A DNA stretch of 64,000 nt, from the NCBI RefSeq assembly GCF_963675165.1, contig NC_087387.1, positions 5,976,558 to 6,040,557 on the forward strand. The letters are read 5' to 3'. A program made the translations under genes and the position numbers. Below are positions 25,901 to 35,383 of this stretch, in pieces. The DNA is from Halichondria panicea (Eukaryota; Porifera; Demospongiae; Suberitida; Halichondriidae). A model generated the notes under the pieces. It had not been told where the DNA came from, did no database searches, and saw only the letters and a list, made by a program, of their open reading frames with translations. Every line of letters starts with the position of its first letter. Position 1 is the stretch's first letter.

Positions 25901-27010
25901 CTTCAGTTCTCCAACCAACAATCCACTTATCACGGATGACAACTATTCACTCGGACAAGTCATTGAATGCATATACGATGAAGCCACACCCACTCAACCA
26001 CCTCCTACAGACCCAGCTAACGAGGGCAAGCCAAAAACGCATACATCACAAATAGACTCTGATTATGCTGACCCCAACCAGTTGCTCTTCCAAACAGCCA
26101 AAACATCCACTTCCAATACTGTGAATACAAGCAATGAAGGAATTGGAGACTATGCTGTCATTGATCATAACAAGCCGAAACCATCCAACCCACCACCAGT
26201 GAAGGTTGAGGCCAGTAAGAGTGATGATGAGTTCTACAATGCAGAGGTTCATATGTATGCAGCAGCTGTAAAGGGGCCAAATAATAGAGAGGGAGAGAAT
26301 AAGACGAAGGAAGGTGCTAAACAGCCGGTGTATGATGTGGCCATGCCTGGGGAAGCTGTGTGGGGAGTGGAGGGGGCGGCTGTGTGAGGAGTGGAGGGGA
26401 GGAGGAGTACTCGAGGTTGAAACTTTAATACATGCACTGTTGGTATTCGGTTATATAATTATGTGAGACTTGAAGTACTTTTAATTTGCACATCATTAAA
26501 TATTGTTTTTGCTAGCTACAAATTGTACGAAAATGTCATACAAAAATAATTTTGTAAACTAAAATTAATCCTTCTCTCACCCATGCATGTAATTATGTGT
26601 CTTTATAAGGTAGTTCTCACCTCCTCACATGGAAAGCTACAGTCACCTGCATTAAAGGTGGTATACTTCATGCATTATAATTATTATCCGAGGCTTGAAA
26701 CAAAAGTATAGTTGGTAATTCTGAAATGTTTGCCCCGAAAATTACCCGCTATATGAATTATCATTCTAGCTGCTCACGATCACTAGATCTAGCTCATGAA
26801 TAATTAACGAGCAATGGTTTACCCTAACCTTAACGTGGTGTATACACCTTGATATCAATCTTGCTATTGTTGCAGCAGCTAAAATAAACTTCCACTATAT
26901 ATACTCATGGACAAAAAGAGCACACCGAACATAGATATAGGCTTAAACAAGAGCATTATAGGCACAGTATATATCTATTGGTATAATCGTGAGCTTCCTA
27001 TTTGAAGAGA

Positions 27011-29498
27011 ATGGCTATTGTACTATTCATCAGCTTTGCTCTACTAGCTTCACAAGTCACAGCTCAAGCAGGTAAACATTGTTGCATCATAGTAACAAAG
27101 ACACACTATAATTATAATTTATATGCATGCTTCTCAAACCTCCTATAGCATATTGTATTAACAGCACACTCAGACTATCAATGGAGACAGATGATGGTGT
27201 TTCAATCAAAGGGCTTCCTGAGTACTGCTTTAGTGGAGTATGGAGGAGGATATCACTATGCATGGAAAGGTTGGCAGACACAGAGCAAAAACTGGTATGC
27301 AAACAACTAGAATACGATGAAAGTGGTGAGATAATTCTCGAAACTACAAACTAACATTTATCAGGCACCTTCATGCATGATAACACACAGCATCGATATC
27401 AACATCAAGAGTTATGTATACAAGTGAAGCACCACATGTAACAATTGGGAACTGCAGTATGGATGCAAAGAGCTTACAAGAGTGTGAAGTGAGAGAGACT
27501 ACTACTGACTGTAAAATGCGAGAGCAGCTCATATGCAACAGAGGTAAGCACACTCACTACATATACTTGTATTCTCTGCATGTGATAAGAGCTTTCTTGT
27601 GCAGTTATTTTCCCCAAAGAGCGAGTAAGACTAGTCGGTGGATCTATTGAGCATCAAGGTCAAGTGGAGGTGTGCTCTGATGGACGCTGGGGAATACTGC
27701 AGACTAGCCAGCCACAACAAGTTGCAAGAGAAGTTTGTAGAAGACTCGACTTTAACGAAATTACCAGTGACGGTAAGAAATCTATGTCACATGCACAGAC
27801 CATGACAATCAGTCTATAGCATCTTCCAAGCCTGTCTACAACTGTTCAATTATTTGTGGATCCCTGACCTGTGAAGAATCTACAAACAACTTTGATCTAT
27901 TGAGCATTTCATGCCAAAACATTGGTAAGTGCTATATAATATATGCTATATATAATTGTGTTCTCAATAGACCTGGAAAGCTGTGATGATGATGGACAAG
28001 TTAGATTGACTGATGGTTACAGCTACCGGGAGGGGAGAGTTGAGGTTTGCTTCAATGGCGTGTGGGGATCTGCATGTCTGCAATCTTCGTCAAAAAGGAA
28101 TTGCCGGAGCAGCTTGCTATCAAGCTGGTTTTCTGAGAGAAGGTAGTTTTAATAAGCCAAAACACACAACACTTCAAACACATAGGTGCCATGGCTACTA
28201 GCTATGGAGAAGAGAGTAGAGGCTATTGCTGTAGTAATATCACAATAACCCTACAAAGCTGCCAACTATGCTTTATTCAGGGATGTGATATCCTTGGTGT
28301 TGTTTGTCAGGCTTGGGCTCAATTACAACCAACAAACAATGCCAGTGAATGTACAGTACAGCCTCCTATAATTGAGCCTACAGGTTCATCTAATATTATA
28401 GCCTCTACTACAGCCTCCTCTTTAACAGATTACACAAGTCTGGACTCTACTACCACCACCCAGAGCCGGGTCACTGAACCTGTAACCACTATCCAACCCA
28501 CAAGCACACCTCCTGACAACCACACAGCACTGCTCGGAGCCATTATTGGAGTGCTATTTGCTCTACTGCTAGCTACACTAGTGGGATGGATGTGCACATG
28601 CATCATCATGCACAGGAACAAAACAAACACTACAAAGTCAACTAGGTAAGCAATAAGAATTTGACCTCATTCCTTATACAGCGTTCAAGCAAATATATTA
28701 TGTCGAATGTACTTTAGTTGTATCAATTATAAACTTACCGAGTAACAGTAAACAACTTAAAAGCTTACAGCATTGTTCAGTATGGCTGGTTGTATATACT
28801 ACATAATAATAATTATGACAACGTTCCTAGCACTTTCAGTTTCCGAATAATAATAATTTGCCAAACCAAATGCACTAACAATGTGCACTCAAAGCAAAAG
28901 CATGCATGCATGCTTTGGGTAAATACACACCCACAAACACACACTATTTAGTTCCACAACCAACAATCCACTTATCACGGATGACAACTATTCACTCGGA
29001 CAAGTCATTGAATGTGTATACAATGAAGCCACACCTACTCAACCACCTCCTACAGACCCAACTAACAATGTCAAATCCAAAACGTCACAAATGGAAACTG
29101 CTACCTACGATTACGCTGGCCCCGACCTGTCACTCTCCCAACCAACCAACCCAACTAACTACGATACTGTGACTACAAGCGATGAAGGAATTGGAGACTA
29201 TGATGTCATTACTGATATCAAACAGAAACCAAAACCATCCAACCCACCATCAGTGAAGGTTGAGACCAGTAAGAGTGAAGATGAGTTTTACAATGCAGAA
29301 GAGCATATGTACGCAGCTATTGATAAGAAAGCTAAGAGGGAAAATAAACCAGAAACTGGTGGAGAGGAAGAGAACAAGATGAAGAAAGGTGCTAATCACC
29401 CGATGTATGATGTGGCCATGCCTGGGGAGGCTGTGTGGGGAGTGGAGGGGGCGGCTGTGTGTGAAGTGGAGGGGGAGTACTCGAGGTTGAAGCGTTGA
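27011..29498 (+). pseudogene. SRCR array copy 6: triple-SRCR receptor with frameshift in SRCR3
   Basis: Exons 27011-27071, 27149-27325, 27391-27543, 27605-27772, 27820-27924, 27971-28142, 28186 to about 28646, then 28952-29498. Exon 6 is 172 nt, which is not a multiple of three. Relative to other copies it has four extra bases after GGATCTG at about 28068, and the frame then meets a stop. Exon 2 uses an acceptor three bases upstream because the usual CAG is CAT. A conserved Cys at the start of SRCR2 is Phe (VIFPKER). The tail is open, carries YDTV-x9-YDVI and MYDVAM, and extends further than in copies 4/5, to EYSRLKR. Recently damaged gene or local sequence error. Confidence 0.72.
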
Positions 29499-29884
29499 CA
29501 CACTGGTGGTGTTCGGTTATAATTATGTGAGACTTGATTTGCACATCAGTTAGTTTAAATAGTGTTTTTGCTGAGTAAGACTATAAAATTATATGCTTAA
29601 TTTGGCGATTGTAAATTAATGGTAAAACTGATTACGCCATCCTTCCACTATTTATTTGTATTTTTGAGTTCACGAGTATTGGTCCCTGTAGTCTAGACAC
29701 ATTGAGTTAGCATATACACAGTGCCGGCTCTCTAAAGTACGCCGTAATGACCACCTTGATACCAGCCATTTAGTTTGGCACGGATTGCTATAGATAGATG
29801 TTTAACTCGGCCTGAAATGCGGTCACTTGCTATTCCGTATACTGGCTGCCCCAAACTAGTTGGGCCTGGCCCGACTTTCCGTTA

Positions 29885-30030
29885 GGACGGGAGGTCGGGG
29901 TGCAAGCTTATCTGAGATTTGTTCTGCTGCATTATGTAACACTCTCAAGTCAAATGCTGCAATCTGATAGGGCGCCACTATACTGGCGGCAGAACAAATT
30001 CCAGATAAGCTTGCAATCCGACCTTCCGTT
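29885..30030. mobile_element. Foldback MITE of about 145 bp
   Basis: The arms gcaagcttatctgagatttg (about 29901) and the reverse complement of caaattccagataagcttgc (about 30014) match with few differences and extend outward through gaggtcgg/ccgacctt. The loop is about 65 bp. It lies between the SRCR array and the RING fragment. Target duplication not resolved. Confidence 0.6.
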
Positions 30031-30265
30031 GAAAAGAAAAAACAATTACTAATCAAACTGTTATATCCAATATAGTAAACGTATTCAATAACAATGAAAG
30101 TACAACAATAACAATTAACCTCAAAGAAAGCATATTCCTATACCATAATTATGCACTGTTGTTGAATTGGACACAGGTGTGATTTCAGTCGTGCATTTGA
30201 CAGTTCATGCTCCAACATAGTATAACAGTATAATTACAGATGATTAATTATAAGCAGTCATCTCT

Positions 30266-30608
30266 AATGGAGGAAGAGCCTAATGCAGACTATCTTTACT
30301 ACCTCCAAACCCCAACTTATGATGTACCGGTAGAAGTTGATGTTCATGAGTATGAATGGTGTTTTGTTGAGAGCCCCTCAGAAGAATCTTTCTGCTTCAA
30401 ATGCAAGAAGATCTTAAACAAGCCTGTGCTCACGGAATGTTGTGGGATTCATTTATGCACGTCATGTGCTGAGCCAGACATGCCAGGCGATTCTCAGTGC
30501 CCACAGTGCTCCTTTTTACAAGCAAGCTGTATGATAAATGGAGGGCTATTCTTCGCCTCAGGGTTTTTTGCCCACTGGGGGGAGTGGAGGGGGAGTGCAC
30601 GAGGTTGA
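30266..30608 (+). pseudogene. Truncated RING gene fragment fused to SRCR 3'-end sequence
   Basis: Residues 1-90 match the start of the RING/TRAF pseudokinase gene at 37760-39546, which is on the other strand (EYEWCFVESPSEESFCFKCK, TECCGIHLCTSCAEPDMP, CPQCSFLQA). About ten bases are missing after SCM, which shifts the frame, and homology ends at about 30578 in GFFAH. The next bases, ggagtggagggggag through cgaggttgaagc, match the end of SRCR copy 6 (about 29440-29490). The upstream sequence back to about 30056 also matches the region before the parental gene. It is a duplicated, inverted and broken copy. Confidence 0.8.
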
Positions 30609-30619
30609 AGCATTGATAC

Positions 30620-31636
30620 ATATAGACACTTATGTATTAGTTATTGCCCAGCCAGAGTGCAATATATGGCATATTGCACGAGGGCGCCTGCAATAACTAA
30701 CTTGTTGCCCAATGACGTTAAACTCGTCTGACTGGTCATATAAGTCATACTAAAAGACATGTGTTTTGAAGAAAGTTAGTGTATTCATTAGTTTGCTGAA
30801 TTCCGTAGTAAATTTTTAGGTTTTCTTATACCTATTAAAAGTAGTAGCCTATAAAAGAACCAAATGAGTTCTTGGGTGGGTTGGTGGGGCATAGGTCCTA
30901 AATGGATATCTCTTACAGAAATTTACGTACAGTGGAAGTGATACAACATGCCATATACTGAGCACTGGATTGCTTTGATCTGCCCACTTAATTATAATTA
31001 TTTGCACATCAGATTCTAGTTAAACAACTATATTTTATAGAGTAAAAATAAGGTATATACCATTCACTGGAATAGTGAATCCAACACTGTACACAATGTA
31101 ATAAAGCTGAAGGTGTAATGTTAGCAACTGGCAAGTATTCCAAAAACCATTATATCTACGTACCATCACAAAGAAGCATCACGAAGATAATAGAGCAATA
31201 CAGTTCTCATCGTGGTCTCCATCAACAATTATTATTGCTATACTTTTTCTAGACTATAGACTATTGTACGCGGCCGTGGCTGTCAATTAATATTCTGTTT
31301 ATTGCAAGTTCCTAGTATATCTGATAGCATACGGTCAGTACTTGAGACATGAATTGTGTCGTGTTGAACTGACAGTTATGTTTCGAGCATGTTTTTTAGT
31401 ATCAATGTGTACCTCATACGTAATATTGAGCAGGTGAATATCATTAATTTTAATTACTAAGACTAATAATTTAATTATTGTGGCCCTCATTTCTCAGTAA
31501 TAATTAAATAATGTAATAGCAAAACACCAATGCACTTAATTATTAATTTTTACAAGCTTGTTTGACCAATGTTCGAAAAATCAAGATGACTCACATTTCA
31601 GTTATCACACAATGAATTCACTATGCTTAGCTTTTA
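30620..31636. other. Intergenic; contains a segment homologous to 40440-40880 in inverse orientation
   Basis: From about 31150 to 31450 the sequence matches, on the opposite strand, 40440-40880 on the far side of the RING/TRAF kinase cluster (shared words: actattgtac, tggctgtcaat, ttattgcaagttccta, gtgtcgtgtt against gtatcgtgtt). This copy lacks the 170-bp foldback element present at 40554. No gene seen. Confidence 0.65.
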
Positions 31637-34564
31637 TTACAGACTACTATAAACTGATTCTGATTCTGATTCTGATTCTGATTTCGATTCTGATTCTGAT
31701 TCTTGCTCAACTAAAGACGATATTACTGTATTGAGTGCTGGCCTAATCCAAGGCTCCTGTTTTAAGCATTGAGTCATTAGTTTATAACAGATGACTGGGC
31801 ACTTCAAAAGTTGAGGCACATACTCAACATCTTCACTTAAAAGTGCGTACGCTGGATTGACGGTTAGTAATCGAACATCTTCGTCCACGTTCGTAATGGA
31901 TGATTGAGAGTTGCTTCGAGTGATCACTTCCCAGATTAATGTACCGTAGGACCATACATCTGATTTTAAGCTAAATTTTCGCTCTTTTAAAGCTTCTGGT
32001 GAGCAATTGCATCTAGAAATGCTTTCATTCTCTTTTATTACAACCTCTGCAGCATAGTACTCTAAACATATTGCGCTACCAAACTCTCCAATTTTTAGTA
32101 TTAAACCTTCACCAACATGTATCGTTTCAGCTCTAATGTTTCGATGTATGCAAAGGTTCTGGTGAAGATAGTCAAGTCCTTGTGCAACTTGTTCACACAT
32201 TGATATTTGCTGGTGTAAAAGGATTGTAACATTTGATCGTAGATACTGCTTTAAGGTTCCATGATCCATATGCTCTAGTATTATACAAATCGGCTCACTG
32301 TTGGACACTATCCCGTGAAGCTTGATGATGTTACTATGGTCTAGTTTCATTAGAGTACGAGCCTCCTGAAGAAAATCTACTGACGAGATTCCCAGCTCAA
32401 GCATTTTTATGGCCACTGGATAATCATTGTATGTACCTTCCCACTTTTTAATCACGCTATTACTATCAGCGCTTTTTGAATCCATTTTTGTTAGTTCAAT
32501 ATTTAGGTCAGATCGTTTAATTTCCCAGCGTGAGCGTATTACTTGGTTGGCATGCTGCTCAAGATCATTATACTTTTGTTTAAGATATGACACCAACTCT
32601 TCTGTATTTCTATTAGTCTCCTTGTATTTCTCTTCGATTGCTATTTTTAGCTCTTCTATTTGTTGCTTAAAGATGTTGGTGACTTTATGAAACTGATCGT
32701 TTTTCTCAGTAACATATTTTTGCAAAAGCTCCTCTTTTTTATGCAGTTGTTCTAAGAAAAATTCACCATTAAGATGTAAATGATGTGGAGATTTTACTAC
32801 TAGATGCTCTGTTAGATTCTTCCTTTGTATCTGCTCTGTGCATCCTGCGTAACTGTAGTAGCATTCAACTATCTCCTCTGGGCATTCTAACAAATGTTGT
32901 TGCAAGTTCTTCTGTTTGACAGGCTCTATTCCGCAGCTGTTGGGACAGGGGGTGGGGATATCTGGACAATCTTTCTTGTGTTCTCCGCTAACCACAACCT
33001 GCTCACCATTCATACCACAGTACTCGCAAGTCACTGGTCGCCGTGGGCATAGTGTCTCGGTGTGTTCAAAAAGTTTATACCTCTCAAGACTCTTGCCGCA
33101 TTTATGTTGGCATTCTAACATAGTGTAGTCACAATAATCATCGCTTTCCGCATCTTTGTGTGTTTCTCGTTGCCCTAGTTGTCCAATCCAAAGACATCCA
33201 CGATCAGCTAGAGGACACCTCACTCTTAATGCAAGAACCTTCTCCCATTTAAACTTATCTAAAATCGCTGGTTGAGATGTTTCACCACATTGTGGACACT
33301 GATACTTGTTAAAAACATCTGGCTCAATGCAATAATATGGATTCTCGATACAAGATGCACAATAGTGCTTGCTGCAACATCCAGTTAACATAGGAAAACC
33401 GAAAACTTTTGTACAAGCAGGACAGATAAAGTCTCTTGAAGGAGGATCTATGAAGTCAGATAAATCAATATCATCCCATTTTCGATGTATCTTCAACGGT
33501 AACAAATCAGATGTTTCGATTTTTGCCACCGAATCAAGTGGGTTATATAATTCTTCCATGTTGTTATAATCTTCATCATCTTCAGAATCTTCATCTCGAA
33601 CTAACGTTGCAGAACAGCAAACCGAATGGCATAACAAATCTTTCTTTGCAACTTTTTGCCCACATTTATCTGGGCAGTTAATCTCAACATGTTTGCAATC
33701 TCCGGTGGTTAAATCAAGATGAGCCCCTCTAGCTCCTAGCTCTCCGATCCATGGACAGCCACTGTTGAACAAAGGGCATCTTACATTTAGCTTAAGAATT
33801 TCTTTCCATTTTTCGTTATCAATTGAAGCAGCAATGTCATCTTGACCACAGTCTGGGCAAATGTAAGTAGTTGTGTGCCAGTTGTATGGGTCTTCTATGC
33901 ATGAAGCACAGTAATATTTATTACAGCATTCAGTCAACATCGGCCTTCTTAGTTCAAATTTGCAATGTCGACAAGAGCACTCTCTTGGAAGATTGTTAAC
34001 AAAGTCTACTGGATATTGGTCCATATTGCTTCCAATGCAAGTGATTGGACATTCATCTTCATGTTTTCCGCTGATGAAATCATACTCTCCCTTTTCATTG
34101 CAATGCGAGCAAATTGCTGGACGTTTGGGACAGTCCTCCTCCATATGCTTTGTTAGTTTGTTTTTGTCTTCAAACCTTTTCCCACACTTACGCCGGCAAT
34201 CTTTTTCAGCATATTCACAGTCTCCAGTCAGTGGATCTGTGTGTGTTTTTCTTGATCCCAGCTCTCCCACCCAAAGACACCCACGTCCAATGAAAGAGCA
34301 TTTCACTTTCAGTTGTCCAATCATGGCCCACATCTGCTCATCAAGCTTTACATCAACATCGTACATTTTGCATCGTGGACACTCAACCTCGCAGTAGGTT
34401 CGCATATCATAATCATCATCTTGTAGGCATTCCTTACAAAAATGTGTCTGACAACAGCTTGCCAGCATCGGTTTTCTCAGTACATTATCACAGACGTAGC
34501 AGATGAATTCCTCTGGAGGAGGGTCAACAAATTGAGCCCATCTGTAATTTACATAACATGCCAT
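31637..34564 (-). CDS. RING/TRAF zinc-finger protein with C-terminal pseudo-tyrosine-kinase domain (A)
   Basis: Single-exon gene, 975 aa. It has three RING-like modules: about 22-66 (CYVCDNVL, CCQTHFCKEC, CPRC), about 200-250, and about 390-440 (CPACTKVF, CCSKHYCASC, CPQC). TRAF-type zinc fingers follow each unit, most clearly at about 470-620 (CEYCGMNGEQ, CPNSCG). Then comes a coiled coil (about 625-705) and a kinase-like domain (about 720-950). The latter keeps VAIKM and the tyrosine-kinase-like KSDVWSYGTLIWEV. It has HRNIRAE in place of HRD, GEFG in place of DFG and no glycine loop, so catalysis is unlikely. The C-terminus is an ES-rich tract from a CTGATT-type repeat. RING suggests E3 ubiquitin ligase activity (family knowledge). 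This architecture differs from TRAFs, which carry MATH. Role: possibly a scaffold joining ubiquitin and phosphotyrosine signals (inference). Confidence 0.82.
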   Translation of the reverse strand: MACYVNYRWAQFVDPPPEEFICYVCDNVLRKPMLASCCQTHFCKECLQDDDYDMRTYCEVECPRCKMYDVDVKLDEQMWAMIGQLKVKCSFIGRGCLWVGELGSRKTHTDPLTGDCEYAEKDCRRKCGKRFEDKNKLTKHMEEDCPKRPAICSHCNEKGEYDFISGKHEDECPITCIGSNMDQYPVDFVNNLPRECSCRHCKFELRRPMLTECCNKYYCASCIEDPYNWHTTTYICPDCGQDDIAASIDNEKWKEILKLNVRCPLFNSGCPWIGELGARGAHLDLTTGDCKHVEINCPDKCGQKVAKKDLLCHSVCCSATLVRDEDSEDDEDYNNMEELYNPLDSVAKIETSDLLPLKIHRKWDDIDLSDFIDPPSRDFICPACTKVFGFPMLTGCCSKHYCASCIENPYYCIEPDVFNKYQCPQCGETSQPAILDKFKWEKVLALRVRCPLADRGCLWIGQLGQRETHKDAESDDYCDYTMLECQHKCGKSLERYKLFEHTETLCPRRPVTCEYCGMNGEQVVVSGEHKKDCPDIPTPCPNSCGIEPVKQKNLQQHLLECPEEIVECYYSYAGCTEQIQRKNLTEHLVVKSPHHLHLNGEFFLEQLHKKEELLQKYVTEKNDQFHKVTNIFKQQIEELKIAIEEKYKETNRNTEELVSYLKQKYNDLEQHANQVIRSRWEIKRSDLNIELTKMDSKSADSNSVIKKWEGTYNDYPVAIKMLELGISSVDFLQEARTLMKLDHSNIIKLHGIVSNSEPICIILEHMDHGTLKQYLRSNVTILLHQQISMCEQVAQGLDYLHQNLCIHRNIRAETIHVGEGLILKIGEFGSAICLEYYAAEVVIKENESISRCNCSPEALKERKFSLKSDVWSYGTLIWEVITRSNSQSSITNVDEDVRLLTVNPAYALLSEDVEYVPQLLKCPVICYKLMTQCLKQEPWIRPALNTVISSLVEQESESESKSESESESESVYSSL

Positions 34565-34730
34565 AGTAACTAACTCTAGATTTTCTGGGCCTGTAACAGT
34601 GAGGCAACAGTAGCCTGCATGGCCTTATTTATAATAATTATTGTCCAGCTAGTAAACGTTTTGTTTTGACAGTTACAATGAAAGTAAAACTATAACATTT
34701 CAGCTATGTTTAACAGTTGGTTAACGATGG

Positions 34731-34917
34731 TGATGATAAATAAACATTTCCTTAGCCGTTGTGTAACTACTGTCAGTAAGTTTGTTATGATAGTGATGAC
34801 AAATAAACATTTCCTTAGCCGTTGTGTAATTACTGTCAGTAAGTTTGTTATGATAGTGATGACAAATAAACATTTCCTTAGCCGTTGTGTAATTACTGTC
34901 AGTAAGTTTGTTATGAC
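34731..34917. repeat. 63-bp tandem repeat, three copies
   Basis: The word taaacatttccttagccgtt recurs at 34741, 34804 and 34867, giving a period of 63 bp. The third unit runs directly into the duplicated gene fragment at 34917. The repeat lies in the 5' flank of gene A. Confidence 0.9.
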
Positions 34918-35117
34918 ATTTTGCATCGTGGACACTCAACCTCGCAGTAGGTTCGCATATCATAATCATCATCTTGTAGGCATTCCTTACAAAAATGTGT
35001 CTGACAACAGCTTGCCAGCATCGGTTTTCTCAGCACATTATCACAGACGTAGCAGATGAATTCCTCTGGAGGAGGGTCAACAAATTGAGCCCATCTGTAA
35101 TTTACATAATATGCCAT
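34917..35117 (-). pseudogene. Duplicated first-exon fragment of RING/TRAF pseudokinase A
   Basis: The start codon at 35117 opens MAYYVNYRWAQFVDPPPEEF and continues through the first RING (to CPRCKM) with one residue changed from gene A (C3Y). It then breaks off into the 63-bp repeat and stops. The upstream flank also matches that of gene A. It is a recent partial duplication with no downstream domains; a 67-residue RING-only peptide is possible but unlikely to matter. Confidence 0.8.
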
Positions 35118-35383
35118 AGTAACTAACTTAGATCTTCTGGGCCTATAACAGTGAGGCAACAGTAGCTTGCATGGCCTTATTTATAATAATTATTGTCCAG
35201 ATAGTAAACGTTTTGTTTTAACACTTACAATGAAAGTAAAACTGTCACTTGTTTAACAGTTGGTTAACGATAGTGATGATGATTGTTAAATAATCATTAC
35301 TGTTAGTAAATTTGTTTTGACAGTTAAAATGAAACTAAACTGTCGCATAATTAGCAATGTTTAGCAGTTGACTTAAAAGGTTG

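Larger units (their letters stand above)
23762..26387 (+). pseudogene. SRCR array copy 5: SRCR1 lost, frameshift in SRCR2
   Basis: Signal-peptide exon 23762-23822 (MALVLFTSFALLATQVTGQA) splices in phase straight to an SRCR2 exon (24018-24212). Only a degenerate 60-bp remnant of exon 2 remains at about 23913-23972 and exon 3 is gone. Exon 5 (24260-24393) is 134 nt instead of a multiple of three; a missing base near 24340 puts TAA in frame at 24366-24368. Downstream exons for SRCR3, stalk, transmembrane segment and tail (last exon 25907-26387) are open and close to copy 4. It is probably a pseudogene or a gene with a sequencing error. If the shift is an error, it would be a two-SRCR receptor. 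Confidence 0.7.

Noticed and set aside
34690-34935. Open frames with repeated peptide on both strands
   Set aside because: They translate the 63-bp tandem repeat; no other coding evidence.
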